Positions 33,907 to 47,259 of a stretch of 64,000 bases of DNA are shown piece by piece. This stretch comes from Entomortierella parvispora (lineage: Eukaryota; Mortierellomycota; Mortierellomycetes; Mortierellales; Mortierellaceae): the NCBI GenBank assembly GCA_963573315.1, contig OY752142.1, positions 2,294,001 through 2,358,000 on the forward strand, written 5' to 3'. Below the pieces are notes generated by a model. The model was not told the origin of the DNA. It did no database searches and worked only from the letters and a program-made list of their open reading frames with translations. Every line of letters starts with the position of its first letter. Within the stretch, counting starts at the first letter, position 1. A program made the position numbers and the translations under genes.

Positions 33907-36900
33907 AATACTAAAACGCCGCCAAAATATTATCTCATTCACGTTCCTCACCACCCTTCCGACTTGTACTTATTACCGCGTCATCCTAGCATCTGCAATG
34001 AGGCTTCCTGACGCCGATCATACAATAAATTGCACCAACAATTACTACGCAGATACCGTGCCATGTAGAATACAGCGAACATGCTATTGGCAACTGATGA
34101 CTACTGACCTAAGACAGGGATACTTGATCCAGCCTGGGGTCCAGGATCTTTAAGTCAACGCGTCCCTAACTCGTCGAGCTGTGCTTCGGAAAGAAGACTA
34201 TTGAAAATCCGGTTACGTTAAAGTTTTTTTTGAAGAAGCGGCGAGAAGATATAGAGGGGAAATCATTTGAGGATCAAACTGCCGAACTTCCCTAACGCTG
34301 AATGCATTCCACCGAGCCAAGAGTAAAAAAAAAAAAAAAAAAAAAAGGTACAAAGGCCCGCCAGGGTCGATAAAGTTCACTCAAGGCGTTGCCAAAGTCT
34401 TGGACATATTGTCTTCGCAACTCTGCTGAGTGGTCAAATCCAAAACTGTTTGGAACATGCACATGCTGAAAAAAGACATGGGTCTGAAGGTGATGGGAAC
34501 AAAGATGTCTGTCTTTCAATAACGTCCAGTGCGCTTGCATCGCATCGTCGTTCATCTCTTTTTTCTTCTTTTTTGGATTTCGCCTTTCCGGCCAAAGTTT
34601 GTCCTTCGGCATTGGGGTCCAAACTTGACTTTGGTACTCGTTTTACCTGTCGTTTTATTTTACACCCCAACCTACGCTTGCTTTCTATTGCTCCTATGGT
34701 TGATCTTTAACGTTCAAATTGGCAGCTATGGTTTTGTTTTCTTTTGCCCTTTTGACTGTCGCGGAGCTGCCGTTGAGCGAGCTTTAGACGCGACTACCCG
34801 GATAAAAATATAAACGTCCTTGGAATCTTGACGAAGAAATGTCTCAACCCATGGACCACCTCTCTTTCAGGCTCTTCACTCACACCAACCAGGTCCTGTC
34901 TTTTTTGCTTCATTCCTTACTTCATTCATTTAGCTTTGCCTCAGCCTCGCGCTCTTTCTCCGGTGCCGCTTACGGCGCCGCGATGAAGGTTGGACCCCGA
35001 TCCTGGCTGTGAACCACACACACACTGTTCCATTGATCGCTGCAGGTCAAAGTCGAACAAAAGGGCCAAAGTCGAAAAGCCCTAGCAAGGAGTTTGGACT
35101 CTATAAAAAAAGCGTTGTTCAATAAAACTGCGGATTACTTTCTCTGTCCCGTAGGGACACTGCTGGACTCTTGAAGCGCGCGAGACGTTCATGGAATGTG
35201 TGGAATGGGTGAAAGGTACGGGGCTAAAACCTTTGTCCCCAGGCTTCCTCTCCGTTTGACCATTCTCCCTATCAGGATCGTGAATAGGGAATTTTATTTC
35301 CCATGTTTGCATTGTTTTGTGCCAAACGGCCAAACCATTACTTCTATGGAACCAAAGAAATGTGGTCAGTTCACATCCCGTCAAGAAAAACCGCAAACAA
35401 GATGCAGTTTGGCACACGCCCTTGGGCAGACTCCCCACAAACAAACCAGTTGGTGGCTGTACCACTATCTCCTGAGCATCCCAAAAGACGAAGCGGGGAA
35501 AGGGCGTGACGGTCAGCAACTGGAAGAAATAGCATCTATCGACACTCTTCTCTGTCTCTCTCCTTTGTGTACAGATGGAGACGAGATTATCTCTCCCCTT
35601 CCAGCGCAAGGGGGATTAAAAAAACACTTTTTTTTTTTGTCACCAGGGCAACGAAGTGATTGGTGCGATGTCGAATTCTCCACAAGGAGCGAAAACCGCC
35701 GAGTCACAAACCTTGTTGCCCCCCTGCTCTTTGAGTCTGTTTTCTCTGAAGGAGGGACAGGCTGCGGTTCAGCCCCGTTCACAACTCTCTTCCTTGCTCA
35801 GGCGGGCTCGCGGGTTTTGTTCTTTTTGGGTTTTTTTTTCAGTTCTCGTTTTTTTGGTCACCCAGTCCGTTGCCCACAACTCTAATGGCCACAAAATATG
35901 TCCGGGGCACACGTTGGGTGCGGCGGATTCATTCGACTGTCATAGGTGCAATCTTGCGTAAGTTGCCCACCAACACGTTTTTTATCCTGCGTCACGCTTC
36001 GTTCATGAGTTCATCACGTTTTTAGATAGACGTTCTGCGTGATTTCTAACAGTATGTCAGTACTTCACTTACAATTCTTAACAAGAACCGTGAATGTGAA
36101 CGAGAGAGACGAGAGAGACGTGAGAATAGCAAAGGAGAGGGGTTTTTTCATTCCCGCCCCCCACTCACCCACCAACAAACAACTCGTTCTTCCAGACCTG
36201 TCATGCATGCAAGTCCTCGATGCAATTAAACACCGGGAACAGAGCCAACTCTCTCCCACTGTCTCCCTCTTCTTGCACGACAGACACAACGGAGAGGACG
36301 TGAGCCTTTTTGGAGAGATCTCCACCTCCTTTTGTTCTCCATGGTCACACGAAATGAAGAGTGGAGTTTTTTTTTTCAACGGTCAACTGTTGACTCGGCG
36401 GTGGCTCTCATGACCAAAATTTGCAGGCGAGCCTTGCGTGCTTTTGCATGTCTTCGCCGTGCCTTCTGAACATCAACATCAAGAGCCAATCTACTCGTCG
36501 ATTGTGTTTGTTTGTTCAGGACGGTGTTTGTGTGTGTGTGCGTTCGTGATTTCAACTTGGTCAAGTGCCTTACAAGGTCCAGTTCACTCCTCACTCGAAT
36601 GATGTCAGCCATATTTGATTGTCTTCCAGAGACAGCGCCTCTTTTTCTTTACAAAGATAGCGCGTGCCCTCAGACACGTAAGCTTTCGTCCGTGCCATAC
36701 TGGCACAGATGACCAAGGGTTCGTTGTGGAGAAAAATCATGGCTATCCTGTCTTTGCAGCCACAATGATCGTCGGCGGCAATGTCATTACGCAATCCACC
36801 ACCCCGGTGGAGGCCATCCTTGTAAACGTGCTCACTTGCCAGAAGACGTTCAATTGACCAGAAAGCTTCCTCTTCTTCACACTCATCCTCAGTTGATCCG

Positions 36901-37752
36901 TGGGTTGAATCTCAGCCTCTTTTGAGAGAGGTAGCTCGTCTACAACGCCGCAAGCCTGTGCCAGTTCGCCTTGATGTCGTGATGTCGTGATAGCGTCTGA
37001 TTTGCTACACGCTGGGATCTGATAGCAATTCATCTTTCACTCTCCATGAAAAAAAGTGGCGGGGTCAGCGGAGCGAATAAAAACAACGTTTCCTCTCTCC
37101 AACGTTTCCTCTCTCCACTAGTCTACCAACCGTTCGAGTGCTCGTGCCAAGATCGTCAGCACTGCCTGGAGACAATAAGGGAAACTGGAGATGAAAGAAC
37201 GCGGTCAATGAAAATACAGACAGAAAGAGAGACGGGGGGTTGGGAGCCAAGAGAAAGTGCTGTACCCTGGTGATGGTACCATCGCCCACAATACTCTAAA
37301 TCGCGTACTGTAGTTGTGAGCGGGTAACCAGTAACGAAAGAGAGGAGTGGATGATGCAAGAGGGGAGAGAAGCAGTCTCCCAGTCACTCCCAGGCCCCAG
37401 GTCATCGCCCCACGATATCGTTTGAATATGCTCACACCACCTGGGACTACCAGCACGTTTTTTTATCTTTGACTCTGTGATTTTTTTTTTTTTTTTTTTT
37501 TTTTTTGCCCGGTGGAGCTCCTGTTTTCGAAGGCGTGTGGGATAACGTGCGTTGTCCTCTGGGCCACAGGGGTCATGGGTTGTCCAACCTTGAACACAAA
37601 AACAGTGCAACCAAACCAACCAACTTCCTGTGACACATTCAGACACCACAGACAGACAGACACTCAGACACACACATCGTCTCTATTCCCTGTCTTCTTT
37701 CTCACAAGGTGTTTGGTCACAGAACAACGCTCGGCAAAACGTTTGCCTGTCC

Positions 37753-37794
37753 GTTTGTTTGTTTGTTTGTTTGTTTGTTTGTTTGTTTGTTTGT
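37753..37794. repeat. GTTT tetranucleotide repeat
   Basis: About ten tandem GTTT units. Confidence 0.9.
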
Positions 37795-40700
37795 TGTCAC
37801 ATCGCGATTGTTGTGCAGGATACTTTCCTTTTTCAAAGCACGATGGATGTCAAGGCTGAGAAGAACTTTTAATATCTCACCCGTTGCTTGTCGGTTGGCC
37901 AGAACGGCCACACAGCTCTCGCACCTTTTTTTTTTTCTTTCTCAGCAGATGCAGGCGCACGTTCGTCTTTTGTTCCCGCATGTTCCAAGAGGGGAAAGAG
38001 TGAACTGCTGTGTTTGCCCACTGAACTGGCACACAAGAGAGATCGCAAGGTACGCCCGATTGGCGTGGGCACTCACAACTTTTTGAGAAAAAAAAAATTT
38101 CCCTCAGTGCGCCTTTTCTCTTTTGTGGACTGTCTGTGAGGTTTTTCTTTTTTCTCCAAGACTTGGTGGGCTTGGAAATAGCCTCACAGGTGCATCGCCT
38201 CCGCTGGAATGACATAAGCCCTTGCGCATGGATACTGTATGGGTAAGGTGGTAAAAGCAGCTCAGTATTCAAACAAAGTGTTGGCGACAAGCCAGCAGTG
38301 GGTGTGTACACCAACAAAAAATTCCTACCCTGCTGTTGATCACCCGATCTGTCGAATGGATCTGGAATCGTGGGTCCTTCACAATCGCATCAGGTCTTGC
38401 TCAGCAGGGGCCCTGAAGTCGAACAAACAAACAAACAGATGCAAGATAGCCCGTTGGACCGGGTTAGAACACAGAGCTGTTTGAGGTGTCAGTCGGTCGC
38501 CAGTGAGGTCACTTCAAAAAAAACCTTTTTTTTCCTTCTCTTCAATTTGTCTCCTATCTTTGGGAGGTGCCCATCATGGCTGAAGGATGAGGCTGGGTTG
38601 GATGACAAACAACTGAAATCTGATTGGGGTACCTGAAAAAAAAAAAAGTCGTCAACTGCGACTCACAGCACTCAATGGAGCAACATGACTCGTTTTTATC
38701 ACCAGAGGCTATTTTGATTTTCTGCTGCTGTCGTCAATTGTTCCCAAAAGGGGTGGCGATGATGACAGAAAGACAGCTGCTGGGCAACTGTGAAAACAAG
38801 GGTGCTGGCAATTGGTGGGGAGGGGACTCGTCGACAAAAGCTTTTGTGAGTTGTTCCCATCACGTTGAAGTATGAGATCACAAATGACCCTTCACTTATG
38901 ATCTACTCGTCTACCTTCTTGTCCTTCTAGGGCGCTTGAGATTGTCAAGGAGACGCAGCACCATCATGATCTCATCACCTACCAAAGAAAGAGATGGGTT
39001 ATCGAGCCCAAACTTTTGCCTACAGTCAAACTCCACGGCCCTGTTTACTCTCAGGTCAGATCAAAGGCTACAGCTGAAAACTGTTAACGCTTGCTCGATG
39101 AATGAAGCGATGGGGCTGGTGCCCCGTTAAGCGAGTGATTGTCGACAGTTCCGAAACTAATATGGGCCGTGGCAACGTGGTTTCTCGACCCTGTTTTACA
39201 GCCGCAGTGAAACATTCGTTGGTCATCAGGCTATCTTGGCCCAGCTGGAAGGGACACGAAAAGACGAGTGGGGGCGTCTTGACAGATCGGGCTTTTCTCG
39301 TCGCCTGTGTTTATCTGTCTTCTTAAACACTCAGCAGGAACATGGCAAACAGGTGGATTCAGCCACCTCCTCCAAAATAGTCAACTGCGCCGTGGGAGGC
39401 CTCCAAAGTCAGGGATCTGGCTGACTAAAAGTGGCAAAGCCGTGAGCTGTTCAATTTGGTTTTCCTCGTGGATCCAACACAACCCACTGCCGTTTGTCTT
39501 ATGAGATCAGTCTTCCATCTATAAACGGAGCATTGCCATTGCAAGGTCAGGAGAGCGGGAAACGAAGATGCGAACAGGAAGCGCTGTGCCGGTTACCCAG
39601 TTCACATTCAGGACTCGGTCCTTCATGCAAAAGCGAGACGGCCTATATAGTAAGGAATAAAATCGGGTTTGCATCGAGATTCAGGTGTCGATGTGCTCAT
39701 GGGAAGTGTGGCCGCCGGCAGAGATCGTACATTCGTATAGACTATCTGTAGTCTAGTAAACATGTTCTCTTCCTTCTTTCCAAAGATGCAGTTGCTCTCG
39801 TGGGAACAGGTGCATGCACATGTCTTTTCGTTGTGCATCGTTTTTCTGGACGTTGGGAAGGGACTGAAAGGTTGAGCCTGCTGTCCTCTGTACTGCTCAA
39901 CGGTCAACGACTGGTGCAGATGCAAGAAGAGCAACCCAGTGGGCGCGTCTCGGAAGCGCCATGAGCATAGCAAACTTTCTATCTCCTCTCGTTGCTTATT
40001 AGGCTACTGTCCTCGTCTTGTTTTTAATCCCTCGTCTTCATGAACGACGACAAAACCCATCATTGTAACACAAGCCTACTGGAGGAAAACCGCGCTGTTG
40101 CAATCCGGTTTGAAAGCAAGCAAAAAATTTAAGGACACGGGTCCTGCTCTGTCAGTGTCACCAGAAGGAGGGGAACAGAGTCAATAGCTGAACGATGAAT
40201 GGATGTGGCAATGACCGCAAGGATTGCAAAGATGGCATCATCAGCCAAGACCTTCAAAATGAGCAAGAATTACGAATGTAGATTGTCAGTCCCTGCCACT
40301 TTTCATTTCCCAACCGTCAACCTGCAGCTTGACACCCCTTTTTTGGGCGACGTTTGGGCCTCGATCTGCCTTTGCTTACCGAAGGCAAGGCGCGAACAAC
40401 AGACGCTCCTGGTCTGTTACTGCTTGCAGCCCATGCTGCTTTTAATAGGTGCACCATCTGGCAAACACAAACAAAGGTGGACATCGAAGAAAAATGAAAA
40501 AAAAATGACGGAAGAGGCAAGATGTTTTTGTTTGTTGGCAGAGGCAGGAGTATGGTGATTCACAACTCTGGCGGTTCACAATTTTTTCAGCTTTCCAATT
40601 GAATAGAACCACCGGCAAATCAATTGAGCACGCACGCTTCAACCGGTTTGACATCGTTGTCCTTCCACGTTGTTGCTGCCCCCTCCGCCGTCGTTCCTGA

Positions 40701-40872
40701 GTAAAGTTGAGTTGTGACCAGGCTATTCACTCCTGCGGCTGTCATTCAATCCGCTGACCAACCTTAATCGGCGCTATTCTGTCTCCCCTGCTGAATCCAT
40801 CTTTCATTTCTCCTCCTTTTCTATTCATTCATTCAATCGCTCGACCCCTGTCCTATCTGTCTGTCCTGGTCT

Positions 40873-40880
40873 TATAAAAG
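40873..40880 (+). promoter_or_regulatory. TATA box of the RGS gene
   Basis: TATAAAAG 296 bp upstream of the ATG at 41169, followed by a long pyrimidine/CA-rich leader. Confidence 0.55.
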
Positions 40881-41168
40881 ATCCCCGTTCGCTCGTCCTT
40901 TCCCCCTTTTCTTTTTTTGCTCTTCACTCTGAATACCCACACCTTTGCTTCTGTTTTCCTACCTGCTTTGCTTTTTTCATTTTGCCACTTTTCGTTCACT
41001 TCTACACCCACCTCCTACCCACACACACTTTCCATCACTCCATACCCGGATCACCAAGCACTCTTGCAACAGCTCTCACGAACAGCTCTTTTTCTTTCTC
41101 TCGAAAACAATCAACTCGATCGCAACAAAACAACAGAACACACACTTGGAAGCGACTCTTTAGACTCG

Positions 41169-42052
41169 ATGCCCACCACAGTTTCTCTCTCTACACCCGT
41201 CTCCTTTGAGGGGCCAACGATGCACCAAAGGTCATCGATCGCTCTCAGTCCACCTTCGCCTCAATACTTTTCGCACGCTTCCTCTCAAAGGAACCGTCGC
41301 TCAGTCTCCAGCTTCGACTCACGCCTTTCTTCAGACGAGGATGACTCTCCCATGAACCGACCTTCCCTTCATCAAATTCTACTCAACCAAGGACGTGGTC
41401 AATACACCCTCGACAACTTTGGGGCTTTTCTTCAATCCCAATTCTGTTACGAGAACCTTGCCTTTTGGCTTGCCTCCAGACAATACAAGGTAACCTATCC
41501 GTTACCAATTGCATGCATGGTGTGCCAAGCACTAGCTTGAGCAAATGGTCCTCAGTTTCCTAACCCAGCCTTTTTTTTAATATTACTTTTCAGTTGTGTG
41601 CACAGTCTCTTTACCAGTCTGTCCAGCAGTCTACCCCCTTGTTCAATCTGCATGCAGACTCTGCCCAGCATCTGAACGCCTCCCAATTGCGGGCTTTTAC
41701 CGATCTCCAGCTCAAGATGCGTGCTATTCTCGACACGTTTGTCCTGCCCAGTAGTCCTCACGAGTTGAACTTGTCGGATGCCGTCCGTTGCAGACTCTTG
41801 AGAGTTGTGGCTGAGGGCGACTATCATCCCCAAGTATTGGAGCAAGCACGCGAGTCGATCACTGATCTGATGAAGTGCTCCAGCTACCCAATGTTTCTCG
41901 AGGGCATCGCCGCCAAGCGTGCCTCGAATGCCGGATCCTCCCAGTCTCAACCTGATTCTGAAAAGTCTCATGATCATGATGGAAGCTCTTGGCGCCTCAA
42001 AGCCAAGCAGCACTTCAAGAATGTCTCGAAAATGTTGAAGCGTAGCCCCTAA
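41169..42052 (+). CDS. RGS-domain protein (regulator of G-protein signalling)
   Basis: Exons 41169-41489 and 41594-42052 (259 aa). After a Ser-rich N-terminus with RRSVSSFDSR-type phosphosites, the RGS fold spans about 65-200. It opens SLHQILLNQGRGQYTLDNFG and has AFLQSQFCYENLAFWLASRQ, where the helix-4 YENLxFW signature is intact; later come LNLSDAVRCRLLRVV and ITDLMKCSSYPMFLEG. The C-terminus is basic (KQHFKNVSKMLKR). RGS proteins accelerate GTP hydrolysis on G-alpha subunits. The compact form without DEP or membrane domains resembles small fungal RGS proteins. The intron splits the domain after RQYK. Confidence 0.88.
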
Positions 42053-43071
42053 GAAATAGCACTCATCTGAACATAGTCCTCCCCTCCCCAAAAACGAATC
42101 GATGGTTTACTTTGTAGCCATCTTTTCATATACCCTACTTCTCCTTCCATCATACCCATCAACGAAACTTCATTAGATAGACGTGAAGGAGACATGACCA
42201 TTGTAAATATATCATGACCAGCCCACAAATTGAAGTTGCATCGTAGGATTTTGTTGTTTTGAAAAGTGAAAGAGTCGAGAAACATTGTAGGAATGTTCGC
42301 TCGATGTTTGGCGGTGATTTCTGCAGTGTGTGTTTCCTTTGTAGACATGACACCGCCCCTTGTCCTTGTCTCCAAACAGTGCCCTTTCTTTTCTGTTTCT
42401 GCCTTTCTATTGTTGTTTTCGAAGGCGAGGACCCTGTTTGTCTCGCTTTGTATTTCAGCCGCGGCATGTCAAAGGCAGTTCCAAAATCACAAAGAGAGTA
42501 GACTAGATTATTAGGAGAGGGACCGTCTTGGTATTGAAAGCCTTGCAATAAAATGGGATGCAAGAGAAACATGACAGACGCTTGTGATGGGGGGAGGGAT
42601 CGTTTTCTTCTCTCCTTTTTTTTTTTTTTTTTTTTTTTTTTTTCGTTGCACACTCTTTTGTCCCTTTGCTGCTGGCTTCTCTTGTTTCCACGCGCGGGTG
42701 ATTTATATCCTTGGCCCTTCGAGTTTCCACTGTTGCCTTCCATTCAGTCTCGATAACCATATTCAGCCGTGACCCGGTTCCTTTCTCCCGCCCCAATGTT
42801 CCTCTTTTGCCGCAGCCCAGCAGGGGAACGGCCCGGCCAAAAACACTTGAACTCCGCGCTCAACCCCTTAACGAAGCGTGTGACCGCAGCGCCACCAAAA
42901 TGAAAGCCGTTACTGCATTTGCGATGAGCTCTCCTTCCGTGACCGCGACGCGTTTTTTTTCTCTCTCGATCTGCAACACAAAAAAGAAAAACATACAAAG
43001 TGAAAAACTTTCTCTTTCTACTTCTTACCTCCCCCTTCCTTTCTTCCTTATTCTTCACTTTATCGCTCATT
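42053..43071. other. Intergenic region after the RGS gene
   Basis: About 1 kb with a 28-nt T run (42616-42643); no gene recognised. Confidence 0.5.
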
Positions 43072-44041
43072 ATGAGTATCATATATCTTAAAACGTAAGT
43101 GACAGCCATTCTCAGCACAAACCACCTGTACAAGCAAAGAGAAAAACCATATGATGATAAACTGTTAGGGACATCTGCATGCCTTCGGGCAGATGCTGAA
43201 CTTAACGGGATAGATAGTAGAAAAAATCTGAAAAAACATAACTCCCCTTCTTCCTTCCTCTTTGATACACTGACCAATTGACTGTGCGGTATCTAACCAC
43301 GGTTGTCTTATTTTGGCTGTTTGCAGTTTTGGTTAGGTCTTTTCTTTGCCTGCAATGGCGATGCGTTTTTGAGAAACCTTCAGACGAGCGAGCCATGGAC
43401 AGGTTGAAGGGTTCGATTGGACTGAAGTTTGGAACTCGACGTGATCGTAATGGGGTGCAGGAGACGGATGAACGCCCCAACAATATATGGTCCGTTTTGG
43501 CTCCTTTACCGGAGATGGAACGTGCGACATGTTTTTTGACTTGTCGCAAAGAACTCTCCTACCCACCAGAACCTGACAGGAATCAAGACATGTCCCCCAA
43601 TGAGTAAGTTTTTTATATATATGTTTTCCCTTATTTGCACATTACTGTCGACAAGAGGGAGAGAGAGGGTGATATCCAAAAACACAGATGGTCAAGTTCA
43701 CATGATGATACTATAGTTAGGGACATCAGAACCAACGATGTTGATTTAACTGGGAAAAGATAGTTTAGTCTGATATTTTACGAACCCATCTTGTTTGCTG
43801 TTTTTGGGATCCACTTCCTGCTCTCCCTTTCATTTGGATATCTCATTCAAAACGATCGCAAATATGTGAAAGATGCAATTGATTAACAGTTTTGTTTGAT
43901 TCATTTCATCTTGGTCACTGTAGAAAAGACATGGCTTATTTGTCTCGACAACCAAAGGCAAGCTTCCTTTCTGCATCACTTTCGAACCATATGTCTAAAG
44001 ACTATTCGGCATTCAGATTTTGCAAGCCCAGCAGGATTTGA
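43072..44041 (+). CDS. Small hypothetical spliced gene
   Basis: A tentative three-exon model: 43072-43094 (ATG plus seven codons, donor GTAAGT), 43337-43603 (acceptor GGTTAG, donor GTAAGT) and 43924-44041 (acceptor CACTGTAG), giving 135 aa with phase kept. The middle exon reads coding-like (LKGSIGLKFGTRRDRNG, NIWSVLAPLPEMERATCFLT) and the last ends SNHMSKDYSAFRFCKPSRI. Two strong GTAAGT donors support transcription from this strand. No family recognised; the first exon is the weakest part. Confidence 0.4.
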
Positions 44042-44405
44042 TAAAGGTAAGAATGATATTTCGAACGAGAGAGTAGCAATAAAACCTATCATCCATCCCC
44101 CACCAAAAAAAAAAAAATGTTGTGGTATATGAATGTTTATGAAGAGTATTGTAATATGACTAGTATATGTATGAAAAAAAAGGTATTGCTAAACAAAGAA
44201 CTAAGGTGCTGGGGTTTCTGATGGTGGCGGGGCTTGTCGATCGTATATTTTTCTTTTCCTGCTGGTTCTACTTCCATAGAGGTGGAGGGGCGCAGTAAGA
44301 GAGGCAAGGTATTATTTTGATGGTTGGTTTGTTTTCGTCATCTCCTGGGGGATCCCCCCTTGCTTTTGTACATCGATGCAGGTCCTTCCAATTTCTTGGC
44401 GATGC

Positions 44406-47259
44406 TTAGATGAGGCTGAGCTGAGGCTGCTGCTGTTGCTGTGAAAAAGGAATGGTCGCCGATGCTGGGGATGGAGAAGATGCTAGTGTGGGTGCCTGTG
44501 CTGACGAAAGAGCCGGAGAGGCCGAGGCCGAGGAGGAAGGAACAAGCTGTTGCTGGTGTTGCTGGATCTGTTGTTCAATCGTCTGATAGTTGACACTGTT
44601 ACGTTTGATAATCTCCACCACAGGCCCAAGCAGACGAACAAATGCTCGCTTTCCGAGAGTGGCACACTTTAGCCTACCCTTGGCCTGAACAGTCGCAGCA
44701 CGAGGCATGTCATTCAGAAGAGCCAATTCTAAAAGGAGACAAAGAGGACAAGTGGCCTATTGTGAGAGGCTTCATCTTGAGTTGTAAGTGGGCCGGTTTA
44801 CCTCCAGTTTTGTAGTTTACCTCCAAAGTACTGTCCAGGTCCAAGACCAGGCATTGGGAACTCCTCGCCTTCCTCGCTGCATTTCGTCACGGTGGCTTCT
44901 CCAGACTCAATGATGAAAAAGTTGTCACCTTGATCGCCTTGTCGCACCACGTTCTGGCCATCCTCAAAGTAAACCGACTCCAATGCGTCCGCGATCTTGT
45001 GGCGCTCATATGGCTCAAGGGACACAAGCAATGGCACAGTCTCCAAGAAGGCCTCATACATTCGTCTCTTTCTTGAGGTGTTTTCCATCAAGATGCGACG
45101 GAAAGTGATCCTATCCAGAGCCCAGAGGACGACATCCGAGGTGGCAGTGACTGTAGCCGCGCGGGGACCATTGTACATGAGAGCCAGTTCTCCAAAGCTT
45201 CCTCCTGGTCCGTATTCAAACACCTTTTCGGCAGCATTGCCATTCTTGGCCACGAAAACATCCAGCGTGCCGGTCTCGACCACGTAGAAAAAGTCGCCAA
45301 CAGCTCCTTGTTCAATCACATTTTCGCGACTCCTGAAGCGCTTCTCAGCCATTGCATTGACAACATCCTCATGCTGGTCCTCATCGAGGTTCTTGAACAA
45401 GAAGTTGCTGGCAATCGACAGTTCGATGCGCTTGCGCTGCTCGGGTGTCTTTGGGATGACGGTCTTCACATAGTTTTGGTGACTAGGAACCATACTTTCG
45501 GCACTCACAGACGTACGACGGCCGCGCATGTAGTTGGCAGGCATGGACAGGAGCGGGCTGGGATCCTCCAGAGCTTCGTCTTCCTCATCGTCGTCACTGT
45601 CTGTATCAGTATCGCTCTCCATCGAGTGGTCGGGACTTGAGGCTGCAGGCGCAGTAGCATGAGTGACCTTGGGCGAGGACACAGAGAGCGTAGGAGGGAC
45701 CAGAGCGGGCAGGAATTGAGGGACTTCTCTGTTTTGCTGGGGAGCAGCCCTGGCTAAAAGATCGTATTGGAATGGATAGATGGGGCAAAGGTCAGGAACC
45801 AGTGGTTTTAGTTTTGTTCTGTCTCTTTTCAATACCACATTGGATTCTCCAAACAGATGATATCGCTTTGCTTGTATCCATTCTTCAAATATAGAAGACA
45901 GTACCAAAAATTGGAAAAGAAAAAAGAAAAAAGAAAACAAACAAAAAACATAACAAAGTCCGTTGGCATGCTCTCTTGTTTCCATTTCTGAGAAGGAAAA
46001 ATGGGAGAGGAAAAGACGAGCCAGGGCGAACAACTCAAGTCTGATGTGGACAGTGAATAGTCTGATGTGGACAGTGAATGAATTATGAGAGTGCGCGGGA
46101 GAGGCACAAAGAGGTAAGCAGGAGAAAAGAGAGAGAGAGAGGGGAGAGCGAAACATCAATTAATGAGGAGGATGGATAGATTTGGATCTGGGAAGCGGCA
46201 ATGAACAGGGAGAGGTACCATGCTGCAGGAACACAATATACTCTGGAGTGAGTAGTCCAGACAGGCTGGAGAGCAAGGGGACTCATTCGATAGAAGAGTT
46301 TGCTCGGGTAGCCATGCATGGCATCAGCACGGTAGCGACCAGGCTCGAGGGATGTGGGAGGAAGGTAGCTGCAATAATCTGAAGTCCAATCGCAATAAGC
46401 CCGACCCATCAAACACAAAACATAAAAAAAGAATACAACGATCCCAAGAAATGACACCATGTCCGTCCGGCCACGTTGTTTGTGTGTGCATGGCAAAAAA
46501 GGTCCGGTCCTTTGCTGCTGTCGGCAGCATGTTTGCGTGTGTGTGTGTGTTTTGTCAGTGGCGTGGCAAAGTATGCATGTCACCATCTGCTGCTCAAATA
46601 TCACTTTGAGCTCAGCTCTATCCACGCCCGACATGTGGCAGCCCAGCAAGGGTGGGCCATGCACACGCACATAGAGAAAGAGGGAGAGGGGGGAGGGAAG
46701 CGAGATACGGACAGACAAACGGCGATAGCGAAGAGACGGAGGAAGGAGAAGGAAGAGGAAAATATTTTCTTTGCCGCTGCTGCTGCTGCTGCTGCTGCTC
46801 AATGCTCGTTAGGTCGCTCTCAGTTAATAATAATAAACAACACACCATGTGTCGAGCAGTGCTCTGAGGAAACACACTCTCCGTACACTCCAGCACTCAT
46901 TATCCACATGCACTCGCTCACCAAGGCCAGCACGCAAACACTGAGCAAGATTATCCTCGGGGTCAGGGTGAGTGGGTGAGGAAGCAGCTTCGTAAGGGTC
47001 CAGGACCGTCTCCTGGAGTTCACCCTTCATCCATTCGTCCACAGGCACCCCTTTTGTGCAATGACTCTATCTTACCTGCTGCAAGGAATCGGATGCGCTG
47101 ATCCTCCAGCTTCTTGTTGAAGTAGTTTGCGCAAAACTGGAGCACGTCCAGGGGTTGGGCAGATATGACCTTTTGATTCAGATCGTTCAAGATCTCGGCA
47201 TAGGCCTGCGGCAGGGACCGGTGTATGGGCGACTGAGTGGTTGTCGAGGAGGCAAACAT
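44406..47259 (-). CDS. BCY1: cAMP-dependent protein kinase regulatory subunit
   Basis: Exons 47076-47259, 44821-45753, 44406-44728 (479 aa). The first exon encodes the dimerisation/docking helix region ([37 protein letters not shown]). An acidic linker follows and the autoinhibitory RRTS at about 140-143. The two cyclic-nucleotide-binding domains carry the phosphate-binding cassettes [16 protein letters not shown] and [16 protein letters not shown] (second split by the last intron), each with the key Glu and Arg. In the absence of cAMP it holds the PKA catalytic subunit inactive. The C-terminal extension (about 60 aa, Gln/Ser/Ala-rich) is longer than usual. The first intron is about 1.3 kb, the longest in the window, with a CTG repeat. 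The gene is divergent from the forkhead gene. Confidence 0.93.
46776..46799. repeat. CTG triplet repeat in the PKA-R intron
   Basis: Eight CTG units within the 1.3-kb first intron of the PKA regulatory subunit gene. Confidence 0.85.

Larger units (their letters stand above)
33907..41168. other. 7.2-kb region without a recognisable gene
   Basis: No conserved domain, no long spliced reading and no RNA gene could be supported. Landmarks are A and T runs (34325-34346, 37481-37506), a GTTT tetranucleotide repeat (37753-37794), a TATAAAC at 34809 with a 57-codon ORF at about 34840, and many short T8-T10 runs. Short ORFs such as 35196-35885 and 36615-36857 look non-coding or decayed. The right end holds the RGS gene promoter. 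Confidence 0.55.

Noticed and set aside
34840-35010. 57-codon ORF after a TATAAAC
   Set aside because: Start and TATA placement are attractive, but content is non-conserved and no splice continuation was found.
35196-36857. Several overlapping ORFs of 80-230 codons
   Set aside because: Both strands are open over the same stretches, with no domain and frequent T-run-coded Phe strings.
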